DNA of 64,000 bases from Candidatus Daviesbacteria bacterium (GTDB taxonomy: Bacteria; Patescibacteria; Microgenomatia; Daviesbacterales; UBA10151): contig JAQTZF010000001.1 of assembly GCA_028687915.1 (NCBI GenBank), forward strand, positions 806,001 through 870,000, written 5' to 3'. Within the stretch, counting starts at the first letter, position 1, and each line of letters opens with the position of its first letter. Below the pieces are notes generated by a model that was not told the DNA's origin, searched no databases, and saw only the letters and a list, made by a program, of their open reading frames with translations. Both the position numbers and the translations under genes were made by a program. Positions 8,316 to 16,424 of the stretch are shown here, piece after piece.

Positions 8316-10319
8316 ATGGATTTAAGTACTAAATTAGTTCACACATCTGGCATTGGACCATCGCTCCAGGCTAAATTAGATAAATTAAACCTTACAACAG
8401 TTGAAGATTTAGTTACTCATTATCCTTTTAGATATGAAGATTTTGCTAAAATCTCCAAAATTGCTGAAGCCAGGGCAGGGGAGATTGTCACATTTTCTGG
8501 TGATGTTTTGTCTATTAAAAATACTTATACAAAATCACATAAAATTTTAACCAAAGCTATATTAAATGATGGTTCCGGATCTGTAGAAATAATTTGGTTT
8601 AACAACCGCTGGATTATCAAAAATATTAAAGTAGGGGATAAGATCCAAACTTCCGGGAAATTAGACTTTTTTGCTGGAAAATTAGGCTTAATTGCTCCTG
8701 AGTGGGAAAAAGTAGACATTAATCAAGCATTACACACTGGAAGATTAGTACCAGTTTATCCTGAAACATATGGTTTAACCTCAAAATGGTTAAGAGCAAA
8801 AATCCATCAATTCTTACCACAAATTACTCCTACTATTGTGGACCCTATTCCTGTTGAAGCCACCAAAGATTTCCTACCTTTAGCCAAAGCATTAGAAAAA
8901 ATACATTTTCCAGATACTTATTCTGAGATTTTACAAGCTAAAAAAAGACTTTCCTTTGATGAACTTTTCTATATCCAGCTTTCTACTTTAAAGAAGCGGG
9001 AAGACTGGCAAAATAAACAGGTTACCAAAGCATTTAAAATTGATAAGGAAAAATTACAGGAATTTATAGATAAATTACCTTTTAAACTAACAAAAGCACA
9101 AGATAAAGTAATTCAGGAAGTATTAAAGGATGTGAATAAAACAAGCCCTGCTAATAGATTAATCCAGGGAGAAGTAGGTTCAGGAAAAACAGTAGTAGCA
9201 GCAGTAATTATCTATTTAGCTTATCTTAATGGGCTAAAGTCGTTACTTATGGCACCAACAGAAATTCTGGCATTTCAGCATAATGCTACTTTAACAAAAT
9301 TACTAGAACCTTTTGGTATTAGCGTTGGCCTTTACACTGGTAGCAAAAAGTTTACTAATATACCAGATGTTATTGTAGGAACCCATGCTCTCTTATCAGA
9401 AAAGTTAGAGTTAAATGATATTGGTTTAATTGTGGTAGATGAACAACAAAGATTTGGTGTTGCCCAAAGAAGTTTACTTCGGGCAAGAGCAAAAAGCCCA
9501 CATTTTATTACTATGACAGCCACACCAATCCCCCGAACTGTTGCCTTAACAATTTATGGAGATTTAGATTTATCTGTTATCGATGAAATGCCTGTGGGCA
9601 GGCTTGAAGTTAAAACTCACTATGTTCCTGAGATAAAAAGAGAAGATTCATATAAGTTTATGGAAAAAGTTGTTCAAGAAGGGCAACAAATTTATATTAT
9701 CACTCCATTAATTGATGAATCTGAGACATTAGTTTCTGCCAAAGCTGCTAAAGCTGAATTTGAAAAACTTCAAACTAAAATCTTCCCAAATCTTAAGTTA
9801 GGATTATTGCATGGTAAATTAAAGCCAAAAGAAAAAGAAGAAGTAATTAATGCTTTTAAGAACCATAAAATTGATATTTTAGTATCCACTTCTGTGGTGG
9901 AAGTGGGAATGGATATTCCCAACGCAACCATCATGGTTATAGAAGGAGCAGAAAGATTTGGCTTATCCCAATTACACCAGTTAAGGGGAAGGGTGGGCAG
10001 GGGAAACCTGCAATCATATTGCTTCTTATTTGCTGAGCAGGAAATTCCTCAAGTAATAAGCAGGTTAAAGAATCTTGAACATATTCATGATGGTTTGAAG
10101 TTAGCAGAACTTGATCTGCAAATTAGAGGCTCAGGAGAAATCTTTGGAACCAGACAAAGTGGTGATTGGGACCTTAAAATTGCTTCATTATCTAATTTAG
10201 AATTAATTGAACAAGCCAGAAATGAAGCTAAAAAAATACTACAGGACGATTTAACCCTTGACAAACATCAACCACTTCTGGGAAAATTGTTAAACTTAGA
10301 AAATATAATGCCCGATTAA
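8316..10319 (+). CDS. recG: ATP-dependent DNA helicase RecG
   Basis: 667 residues, normal RecG length. The N-terminal wedge/OB domain (to ~230) is followed by a superfamily 2 helicase core: Walker A 'GEVGSGKT' at ~285, motif II 'DEQQ' at ~374, motif III 'TATPIPRT' at ~400, motif V 'VEVGMDIP' at ~525 and motif VI 'QLRGRVGRG' at ~554. RecG remodels stalled replication forks and Holliday junctions. Motif II reads DEQQ where most RecG proteins have DEQH; the rest of the block ('RFGVAQR') is intact. The gene starts a block of information-processing genes and is followed by rpmF after 8 bases. A TATAAT six bases before the ATG suggests its own leaderless promoter. Confidence 0.97.
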   Translation: MDLSTKLVHTSGIGPSLQAKLDKLNLTTVEDLVTHYPFRYEDFAKISKIAEARAGEIVTFSGDVLSIKNTYTKSHKILTKAILNDGSGSVEIIWFNNRWIIKNIKVGDKIQTSGKLDFFAGKLGLIAPEWEKVDINQALHTGRLVPVYPETYGLTSKWLRAKIHQFLPQITPTIVDPIPVEATKDFLPLAKALEKIHFPDTYSEILQAKKRLSFDELFYIQLSTLKKREDWQNKQVTKAFKIDKEKLQEFIDKLPFKLTKAQDKVIQEVLKDVNKTSPANRLIQGEVGSGKTVVAAVIIYLAYLNGLKSLLMAPTEILAFQHNATLTKLLEPFGISVGLYTGSKKFTNIPDVIVGTHALLSEKLELNDIGLIVVDEQQRFGVAQRSLLRARAKSPHFITMTATPIPRTVALTIYGDLDLSVIDEMPVGRLEVKTHYVPEIKREDSYKFMEKVVQEGQQIYIITPLIDESETLVSAKAAKAEFEKLQTKIFPNLKLGLLHGKLKPKEKEEVINAFKNHKIDILVSTSVVEVGMDIPNATIMVIEGAERFGLSQLHQLRGRVGRGNLQSYCFLFAEQEIPQVISRLKNLEHIHDGLKLAELDLQIRGSGEIFGTRQSGDWDLKIASLSNLELIEQARNEAKKILQDDLTLDKHQPLLGKLLNLENIMPD

Positions 10320-10327
10320 GGAAAAAT

Positions 10328-10531
10328 ATGGCTGCAGAACCAAAAAGAAGACATAGTAAAGCAAGAAAAAGAACCAGAAGAGCCTCCATTAAGTTGGAGC
10401 CTAATCAATTGATTAAATGCACAAGTTGTGGAGAATTAAAGTTATCTCATATCGTTTGTGCTGCTTGTGGTATGTACAACGATAAACAGGTTATTACAAA
10501 GACAAAGGCCAAGATAACCCGAGCAGAGTGA
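10328..10531 (+). CDS. rpmF: 50S ribosomal protein bL32
   Basis: 67 residues. The basic N-terminus ('PKRRHSKARKRTRRA') and two CxxC pairs (C31/C34 and C44/C47) forming a zinc ribbon are typical of zinc-binding bL32 of the large ribosomal subunit. It lies 8 bases after recG and overlaps the GTG start of nusB by four bases (GTGA), so translation of the two is probably coupled. Confidence 0.95.
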   Translation: MAAEPKRRHSKARKRTRRASIKLEPNQLIKCTSCGELKLSHIVCAACGMYNDKQVITKTKAKITRAE

Positions 10532-10902
10532 AGACTTCTAACGACCCTAGACATCTAAAACGAGAGGCTATAGTCAAGGAATTATTTACATGGGCGTTTA
10601 CAGATACTTATAAACTGCAAACAAAAGAGGCGGCTTTGATAGTTGATAATTTAACTAAAATTGACAAGGAGATTGAAGGTGGAGCACCAAGTTGGCCTCT
10701 AAACCAGATTAATCGCATTGATTTAGCTATCTTGCGTTTAGCAGTTTTTGAGTTAATAATGGTTAAAGATACCCCTTTTAAAGTGGTAGTAGATGAGGCC
10801 GTAGAAATGGCCAAAAAATATGGGGCAGATACCAGTTCTTCGTTTATTAATGGAGTTTTGGGAAACATAATAACTGCACATAAATTAAATATTAAAAAAT
10901 AA
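10528..10902 (+). CDS. nusB: Transcription antitermination factor NusB
   Basis: 124 residues, on the short side for NusB. The chain is all-helical, with the conserved 'KREAIVKELF' N-terminus, a central 'INRIDLAILRLAVFEL' helix and the 'VVDEAVEMAKKYG' plus 'FINGVLG' blocks that make the NusB fold. It binds boxA RNA with NusE (S10) and promotes antitermination on rRNA operons. It starts with GTG inside the stop of rpmF. An acyl-carrier-like gene follows after 2 bases. Confidence 0.93.
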   Translation: MKTSNDPRHLKREAIVKELFTWAFTDTYKLQTKEAALIVDNLTKIDKEIEGGAPSWPLNQINRIDLAILRLAVFELIMVKDTPFKVVVDEAVEMAKKYGADTSSSFINGVLGNIITAHKLNIKK

Positions 10903-10904
10903 AA

Positions 10905-11141
10905 ATGTTAGACCAAAAGAAAATTACAGAAGCAATAGCAGATAATCTGGGTTTACCACCTGCGGATATTGACGCGGAATCACATCTCCAGGATGATTTA
11001 GGATTAAATGCAGTGGAAATAGCAGATCTTTTGGGAGATTTAGCAGATAAATTCCAAATTGCTTTTCATCCATCTGAACCTGCTCAGGTAAAAACAGTAG
11101 GGGATTTAATTGAACTTGTTGAAGATAAGTTACTAGAGTAA
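10905..11141 (+). CDS. Acyl carrier protein-like protein lacking the modified serine
   Basis: 78 residues with the length, four-helix pattern and acidic character of acyl carrier protein, and with the usual neighbour rnc next to it. The region that normally reads Asp-Ser-Leu at the start of helix II reads Asn35-Ala36-Val37 ('LGLNAVEIADLL'), so the serine that takes 4'-phosphopantetheine is absent and the protein cannot be a conventional acyl carrier. It may be a structural or regulatory partner, or a degenerate relic retained because of its place in the operon. No other fatty-acid synthesis gene is in the window. Confidence 0.8.
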   Translation: MLDQKKITEAIADNLGLPPADIDAESHLQDDLGLNAVEIADLLGDLADKFQIAFHPSEPAQVKTVGDLIELVEDKLLE

Positions 11142-11147
11142 TTCTCC

Positions 11148-11840
11148 ATGGACAGCGAACTTTTAAATATCCTAACAAAAAACGGGATTAAACCTAAAGA
11201 CATTGCCTTTTATAAAACAGCTTTTACTCATAGGTCATATCTTAATGAATCTAAAAGTGCCATGGAATCAAATGAAAGAATGGAATTTTTAGGTGATTCT
11301 GTATTGTCTTTTATTACCTCCTCATACCTTTTTAATAAAAGACTTAAAGATACTGAGGGTGATTTAACAAACCTCAGGGCTTTTATTGTTAAAACAGATT
11401 CCCTTGCTAAAGCCTCCAGTAAACTCGGACTGGGTGAGCTATTAAATCTTTCCAAAGGAGAAGAGATATCTGGTGGCAGAAACAACCCTCAACTTTTAGC
11501 TAATACCTTTGAAGCTCTTTTAGGAGCAGTCTATCTTGATTTAGGCATTGAAGAAGCCACCAAATTTGTGGAGAGCACTCTATTACCAATATTTAAAGAA
11601 GAGATGGAAAAAGGGGCTCCTAAGGACTCTAAAAGCCTATTACAGGAACAAATACAAGCAAGAATGCAGACTTCACCTAAATATAAAATATTGGGCACTA
11701 CAGGCCCAGATCATGCTAAGAAATTTACTGTAGGGGTTTTTATCAATAATACTTTATCAGGACAGGGAACAGGATCCAATAAACAACAGGCAGAAGAAGC
11801 TGCAGCCGAACAGGCACTAATTAGCCTTGAGAAGCATTAA
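11148..11840 (+). CDS. rnc: Ribonuclease III
   Basis: 230 residues. The catalytic domain contains the RNase III signature 'NERMEFLGDSVL' at ~42-53 and the second acidic cluster 'NTFEALLGAVYLD' near ~123-135. A C-terminal double-stranded RNA-binding domain (~158-228) ends with the Ala-rich helix 'KQQAEEAAAEQAL'. It cleaves double-stranded RNA in rRNA precursors and other structured transcripts. It starts 6 bases after the acyl-carrier-like gene, a common acpP-rnc arrangement. Confidence 0.96.
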   Translation: MDSELLNILTKNGIKPKDIAFYKTAFTHRSYLNESKSAMESNERMEFLGDSVLSFITSSYLFNKRLKDTEGDLTNLRAFIVKTDSLAKASSKLGLGELLNLSKGEEISGGRNNPQLLANTFEALLGAVYLDLGIEEATKFVESTLLPIFKEEMEKGAPKDSKSLLQEQIQARMQTSPKYKILGTTGPDHAKKFTVGVFINNTLSGQGTGSNKQQAEEAAAEQALISLEKH

Positions 11841-11853
11841 AGTACTCCCAAAA

Positions 11854-11882
11854 TTGCTTATTTAAATATCTTATAGTAAAAT
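11854..11882 (+). promoter_or_regulatory. Leaderless-type promoter of the 11889 gene
   Basis: TTGCTT at 11854-11859, a 17-base spacer and TAAAAT at 11877-11882, followed by only 6 bases before ATG 11889. This matches the arrangement seen before rpsP, murD and gyrB. Confidence 0.5.
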
Positions 11883-11888
11883 ACTGCA

Positions 11889-12680
11889 ATGACTTACGAT
11901 CTTGAGCCACGCAGCTTCGTTTACAATAGAACTGGAAATCTTTCTAAATCAACAACTTTAAACACAACAATTGCTGAAAAGTTTATGAAGGAAGCAGATA
12001 TCCGACGCGATATAATTATTCTTGATTCAGGCAAGGAACCTGAACGCCAGTCTGTTTCTGTTGGAGATGATATTTTAGCCTGGAGAACTATTGCCCCTAT
12101 AACCGAGCTTACTAAAAAAATCCTCAAGCCTAAAAAATACCATCAAGTTGAGCTTGTTGATGACCAATACCGAGTTTTAATACACGACAAAATAATCGAT
12201 GCAGACATCAACGAAAAAGGTTATGAGAGTAGAGAAGATTATGAGTATAAATTTCTTTCAAAAATAAAGGGAGAGGTCAGAGATTCTGTCAAGGAAATCC
12301 TTTTCAGCGAAAAATTGGGCTTCCACGAACATATGTTCTTTTATTTCTTTTATGGTTTGGAGGCAGCTAATATTATCAGTACTCTTACTTCCCAAAATTT
12401 TACCGGTGCTGCTATAAACGCAGGAATTACTTTTTTTATAGTACCCGCTCTAAACAATTTACATGCTATCACTTCTTATAGAAGGTCGCAGCATTGGGAT
12501 GAATTAGGAAAACATTTATTCAAAGACTATAAAGGGGTGCCATTAAATCCTATCTTAAACCCAAGACCATGGAACAAAGCTTTTTATCCTTTAATACCAG
12601 TAGATAAATGGATAAAAGGTAATAAAGTTCTTCATGATCATGGTAGTGATTTAATCATTATCAGAAACGAAAAAGAATAA
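11889..12680 (+). CDS. Uncharacterised protein with two probable membrane segments
   Basis: 263 residues, not assigned to a family. The N-terminal ~140 residues are soluble, charged and mixed alpha/beta. Two hydrophobic segments are encoded around 12330-12400 ('FFYFFYGLEAANII') and 12400-12465 ('AAINAGITFFIVPAL'), followed by a cytosolic-looking basic tail with 'PRPWNKAFYPLIPVDKW'. It stands between rnc and rpsP with its own promoter. Codon use resembles the neighbours. Confidence 0.75.
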   Translation: MTYDLEPRSFVYNRTGNLSKSTTLNTTIAEKFMKEADIRRDIIILDSGKEPERQSVSVGDDILAWRTIAPITELTKKILKPKKYHQVELVDDQYRVLIHDKIIDADINEKGYESREDYEYKFLSKIKGEVRDSVKEILFSEKLGFHEHMFFYFFYGLEAANIISTLTSQNFTGAAINAGITFFIVPALNNLHAITSYRRSQHWDELGKHLFKDYKGVPLNPILNPRPWNKAFYPLIPVDKWIKGNKVLHDHGSDLIIIRNEKE

Positions 12681-12713
12681 TCTTTGTTTCTTATAAAATC
12701 CAGCACAATTAGA

Positions 12714-12742
12714 TTGACGAAGAAGCTAGGTTAGGTTATACT
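12714..12742 (+). promoter_or_regulatory. Strong promoter of rpsP operon, leaderless type
   Basis: TTGACG at 12714-12719, a 17-base spacer and TATACT at 12737-12742, then 7 bases to the rpsP ATG at 12750. The close spacing implies transcription starts at or beside the start codon. Probably drives rpsP, the KH gene and trmD. Confidence 0.65.
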
Positions 12743-12749
12743 ATCCCAC

Positions 12750-13199
12750 ATGCCAGTAAAGATTAGATTAATGCGAATAGGTGCCAAGAAACGTCCATTC
12801 TATAGGATTGTGGCAATTGATGAGCGAAAAAAGAGATCAGGAGAATACCTGGAACTTTTGGGAACCTATAATCCTTTAACAAATCCTAAAGAAATTATCT
12901 TAAAACAAGATAAAATTGATGAGTGGATTAAAAAAGGTGCAGTGTTATCTGATGGATATTTAAGAATTACCAAACAAGCACCACAAAAGCAACCAAGAGC
13001 TCCTAAAAAAGAAAAGAAAGAAGAACCAGCAAAAGTAGAAGAAGCTAAAGAAGAAACAAAAGAAGAGGCACCAGAAGCTGAGACCACAGCAGAAGAAGTT
13101 ACAACAGAAACTCCAGTTGAATCAGAAACAGTTGAAACTACAGAAATAACCGAAGAAGCTCCTGTAGAAGAAACAAAAACAGAAGAAGAGACAAAATAA
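12750..13199 (+). CDS. rpsP: 30S ribosomal protein bS16 with long acidic tail
   Basis: 149 residues. Residues 1-80 are a standard bS16 ('MPVKIRLMRIGAKKRPFYR', 'LGTYNP', 'WIKKGAVLSDG'), a small-subunit assembly protein. From ~80 the protein continues with a Lys/Pro stretch and then ~55 Glu/Thr/Ala/Val-rich residues that ordinary bS16 lacks. Similar low-complexity extensions occur in some lineages, but the role of this one is unknown. The stop codon overlaps the ATG of the KH gene by one base (TAATG). Confidence 0.95.
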   Translation: MPVKIRLMRIGAKKRPFYRIVAIDERKKRSGEYLELLGTYNPLTNPKEIILKQDKIDEWIKKGAVLSDGYLRITKQAPQKQPRAPKKEKKEEPAKVEEAKEETKEEAPEAETTAEEVTTETPVESETVETTEITEEAPVEETKTEEETK

Positions 13200-13438
13200 T
13201 GGAAGAACTAGTCTTATATATTGTTAAAAGCCTGGTATCAAAACCTGACGATGTAAAACTTGATACCAAAAACGAAGATGGAATGGTATCTATCCAACTA
13301 ACTGTTTCCCCTGATGATATGGGAGTTGTAATCGGAAAAAACGGACAAACTATAAGATCTATCAGAAAGTTACTTGTTGCCCGGGTTATGGCTGAAAACA
13401 ATAATTTAAGAGTAAATCTGACATTGCAGGAAAATTAA
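13199..13438 (+). CDS. KH-domain RNA-binding protein (KhpA/YlqC-like)
   Basis: 79 residues, one KH domain with the GxxG loop G46-K-N-G49 in 'VVIGKNGQTIRSIRKLL'. The rpsP-KH-trmD order is the classic context of the YlqC/KhpA family, small RNA chaperones that in Gram-positives work with KhpB. Translation is probably coupled to rpsP through the one-base overlap. The acidic residues 'DDVKLDTKNEDGMV' lie on the strand between helix 1 and the GxxG loop. Confidence 0.92.
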   Translation: MEELVLYIVKSLVSKPDDVKLDTKNEDGMVSIQLTVSPDDMGVVIGKNGQTIRSIRKLLVARVMAENNNLRVNLTLQEN

Positions 13439-13446
13439 GCACACCA

Positions 13447-14139
13447 GTGAAAATTTCCATTATCACCCTGTTCCCAAATCAAATCCAAGTCACAATAGAC
13501 ACATCCATGTTAGGCCGAGCTCAAAAAAAGGGTTTAGTTAATTTTGAGATTATTGATTTGAGAGAGTTTGGAGAAGGAGTACATCAAATTGTTGATGGTA
13601 GACCCTATGGTGGAGGACCAGGAATGTTATTTAGAGCAGATATTCTAGCAAAAGCATGGAAAGAAGCCGCCAGCCGTCAGCCATTAGATACAAAACAAAA
13701 ACCTTATACTATATTAACATCAGCTTCCGGAACACCCTTTAAACAACCAAAGGCACAAGAGCTATCAAAACTAGAACATTTAATTATTATTTGTGGTCAT
13801 TATGAGGGTGTTGATCAAAGATTTATTGATAAGTATATTATGGAGGAAATCTCTATTGGTGATTATGTTTTAACAGGAGGAGAATTACCAGCTCTTGTAA
13901 TTACAGATGCAGTAACACGCCTAATCCCTGGTGTCCTTAAATCAGAGGAAGCAAGTATTGATGAAAGTTTTACAGAAAATCTGCTTGAACATCCACAATA
14001 TACAAGGCCAGAAGTTTTTGAAGAAATGAGGGTACCTGAAATCTTATTATCAGGTCATCATGGTCAAATTAAAACCTGGAAAAAAGAAAAATCAATAGAA
14101 AAAACCACTAAAATCAGACCTGATATCTTAAATAAATAA
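13447..14139 (+). CDS. trmD: tRNA (guanine-N1-)-methyltransferase TrmD
   Basis: 230 residues, normal length. It shows the SPOUT trefoil-knot motifs: 'DGRPYGGGPGML' early, 'GHYEGVDQRF' at ~117 and 'SIGDYVLTGGELPAL' further on. It methylates G37 of tRNAs reading CNN codons with S-adenosylmethionine and prevents +1 frameshifting. The start is GTG at 13447; the reading frame leaves no better start. It is the last gene of the rpsP block, and its stop abuts the convergent pilO stop with no bases between. Confidence 0.96.
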   Translation: MKISIITLFPNQIQVTIDTSMLGRAQKKGLVNFEIIDLREFGEGVHQIVDGRPYGGGPGMLFRADILAKAWKEAASRQPLDTKQKPYTILTSASGTPFKQPKAQELSKLEHLIIICGHYEGVDQRFIDKYIMEEISIGDYVLTGGELPALVITDAVTRLIPGVLKSEEASIDESFTENLLEHPQYTRPEVFEEMRVPEILLSGHHGQIKTWKKEKSIEKTTKIRPDILNK

Positions 14140-14823
14140 TTACTGGAAAAGATCAACCTTACCCAATGGAGTGGATGAAGCACTTGATTCTGCCACAGAC
14201 TGAATTTTATATTTAGACAAACTTTGAATTAATGTATTCTCCTTTTCAGTAATCTCCGCAATTGGCTGATCCATTGTTAAAACAGTTGAAGGAGCTGCCT
14301 GATAATAAACACTTAAAGGAATATCTGCTACAAGTGATCCCTCTCCACTTTGAAACTTTAATGCGATTGATTCAACCTTAAACAACCGCGCAGCATCCTG
14401 CAGGCTATTTAAAAAATTCCTGGTGGCTGGCAGGGAACCTGCTACGGAAATAGCAAAGGAAAAATTTTCCTGGTTAGCAGTTTTGGCACTTGATGAATAA
14501 GAAGTACTTTTTAAAGTTAAATTTGATTTAGCAACTAATTCCTGTAAAACTGCCATGGCCTGAGGGACATCACGTCCGGTTGGCAAAACAGTTAAGGCTG
14601 TAACTAAATCCTGTTCTAGTTTAGTTTGATCAAGGCTTTCTAACTCTGATGATTTTTTATTTAATAATTCAATTCTATTTAAAACTAAATCAGCTTTTTC
14701 TTTATCTTTAAAGAAATCCATCATTTGCGGAATAATAACAAATATTATTATGGCTAAACAAATAAAACCTACTACAGAGGGGATAATATATATTCGATAT
14801 TTAAGATAAAATTCTTTTACCAT
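14140..14823 (-). CDS. pilO: Type IV pilus inner-membrane protein PilO-like
   Basis: 227 residues: a short cytoplasmic start, one membrane helix at ~10-33, a coiled-coil stretch ('KEKADLVLNRIELLNKKSSELESLDQ', split by helices) and a C-terminal ferredoxin-like domain, the PilO plan. PilO pairs with PilN to form the alignment subcomplex between the cytoplasmic PilM ring and the periplasmic or exterior parts. Assigned by topology and by its position after pilM and pilN. It is the last gene of the pilus operon. Confidence 0.8.
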   Translation of the reverse strand: MVKEFYLKYRIYIIPSVVGFICLAIIIFVIIPQMMDFFKDKEKADLVLNRIELLNKKSSELESLDQTKLEQDLVTALTVLPTGRDVPQAMAVLQELVAKSNLTLKSTSYSSSAKTANQENFSFAISVAGSLPATRNFLNSLQDAARLFKVESIALKFQSGEGSLVADIPLSVYYQAAPSTVLTMDQPIAEITEKENTLIQSLSKYKIQSVAESSASSTPLGKVDLFQ

Positions 14824-14824
14824 T

Positions 14825-15376
14825 TTATTTTACTGCAGCAATCCTCAACGAAAAACGATAGGTTGATTCTTTCCCCAAAGATATACCGGCTAAATCAACT
14901 TTAGATACCAAATTCATATTTGTTTCTTTATTGGAAAGGCCTAAAAAAAGCTTATCAATACCTGCAAGCGACTTACTGTTAAAGGAAGCCGTAATAGATC
15001 CATTCTTATCAACAGACACATCTGTTAAGGTTACCTCCGGAGGTGTTAAATATACGATCAAATTAAACATCGTTTTGACCTTTTCATCAGTTCCAAGTTT
15101 TGATGAAATTGCATCTAATCTATTTTTCAGAGCATATACTGCAACCTCTTTATTTCTAAATGATAAAACTTTATCTTCTGCAACCTTAACCTCATCCATC
15201 ATCTTGCTACTTTCACGATTTTGGTTGATTCGAAGAAGCAATACACCCACGGTTAAAATAATCACCAAAACCAATACACCAATACTTAATTTATTAACCA
15301 AACTAAGCTTGCTGCTTTGAATTCTTTCTAATAATACTGTTTGTGGTAATAAGTTAATAGAAATCTTATTCATCAC
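14825..15376 (-). CDS. pilN: Type IV pilus assembly protein PilN-like
   Basis: 183 residues. The N-terminus carries 'ISINLLPQ', the short motif by which PilN binds PilM, followed by a membrane helix (~28-50), a coiled coil and a ferredoxin-like domain. The start overlaps the end of pilM by four bases (ATGA) and the stop is one base from the pilO start, so M, N and O are translationally coupled. Confidence 0.88.
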   Translation of the reverse strand: MMNKISINLLPQTVLLERIQSSKLSLVNKLSIGVLVLVIILTVGVLLLRINQNRESSKMMDEVKVAEDKVLSFRNKEVAVYALKNRLDAISSKLGTDEKVKTMFNLIVYLTPPEVTLTDVSVDKNGSITASFNSKSLAGIDKLFLGLSNKETNMNLVSKVDLAGISLGKESTYRFSLRIAAVK

Positions 15377-16401
15377 TCTTCCCTTAGGGCTAAGCCTACA
15401 GCAATGGTATACTGGGCAGAATCAACAAGTTTTGAAGCAAGGGCTTTATCTTTACCAATAAAATACCAGGGATCAGCCTCCTGAATTTCCAATCCTAAGG
15501 TATTAGCAAAATATATTACCAAACCAGGTAATTTTGCTCCTCCTCCGGATAAAACAATTCTCTTAATCGGATTTTGAACATTTTTTGATTGGAATGCCTG
15601 AATCACTCTTTGCGCTTCAGATAAAATCATATCAATTAAAGGCTTCAGTACCTCATAAATCTTACCACCCAACTGATCTTCCAGTAATCCATAAACCTTT
15701 TTATATTCTTCTGCCTGAACTGGCTCAAAGTTTAAATATTGGGAAATTGCTCTGGTTAAAGCCATTCCACCTGTTCCAATAGATCTGGTCAATAAAATTA
15801 AACCTTTTGAAACAACAGCAAAGTCTGTGGAGTGAGATCCTAGCTGAACAATTAAAGTGGTTGGGGCATAAGGATTATTGCCTACCAAAGCCCTTGTGGC
15901 AGCAATTAATTCTGTTTCCAGGGCTTGAGGCTTTAATTTAACATAATCTAATACCTGTAAATATTTATTTACAGTATTTTTGGGAGATGCTACCACAAAC
16001 ACCGAGGTATTATTTTGAGGTTTAGACCGATTAATAACCTGCCAATACAGGTTAACCTGATCAGCCGGCAGAGGAACAAATTCCTCAGCAGAGTAGTGAA
16101 TAGAAGAAGATAATTCTTCATCAGATAAAAAGGGCAGGTCATTAATAACTCTGGTAAAAATTTTTGATTCAGGAAGGGCTAAAACTACTGGTAAATCTGG
16201 TGCTTTAATAGAGGTTAATAAGGTTTTAATTGCCTTAGCTTCTCCCTCTAAATCAAATGGATTTTCAGAACTTATTCCAGGCTGAGGCGCGGCAATAGAC
16301 CCAAAAGACACTAAAGAAGCAGGCTTTGTTTTGTGGGACAAAACAACCGCTTTTATCGAAAAACTTCCAATATCTAATCCAATAGAATAATCTTGAGCCA
16401 T
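15373..16401 (-). CDS. pilM: Type IV pilus assembly ATPase-fold protein PilM
   Basis: 342 residues with an actin/FtsA-like fold: phosphate-1 loop 'GLDIGSFSIKAVVL' at ~8-21 and 'VLSGGGAKLPGL' late in the protein. PilM is cytoplasmic and binds the N-terminus of PilN. A TAATAT box lies 8 bases before the ATG, so a secondary promoter is possible. The gene order pilM-pilN-pilO is standard. Confidence 0.93.
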   Translation of the reverse strand: MAQDYSIGLDIGSFSIKAVVLSHKTKPASLVSFGSIAAPQPGISSENPFDLEGEAKAIKTLLTSIKAPDLPVVLALPESKIFTRVINDLPFLSDEELSSSIHYSAEEFVPLPADQVNLYWQVINRSKPQNNTSVFVVASPKNTVNKYLQVLDYVKLKPQALETELIAATRALVGNNPYAPTTLIVQLGSHSTDFAVVSKGLILLTRSIGTGGMALTRAISQYLNFEPVQAEEYKKVYGLLEDQLGGKIYEVLKPLIDMILSEAQRVIQAFQSKNVQNPIKRIVLSGGGAKLPGLVIYFANTLGLEIQEADPWYFIGKDKALASKLVDSAQYTIAVGLALREE

Positions 16402-16424
16402 AGGCAGTAATATTATTGTATCAT

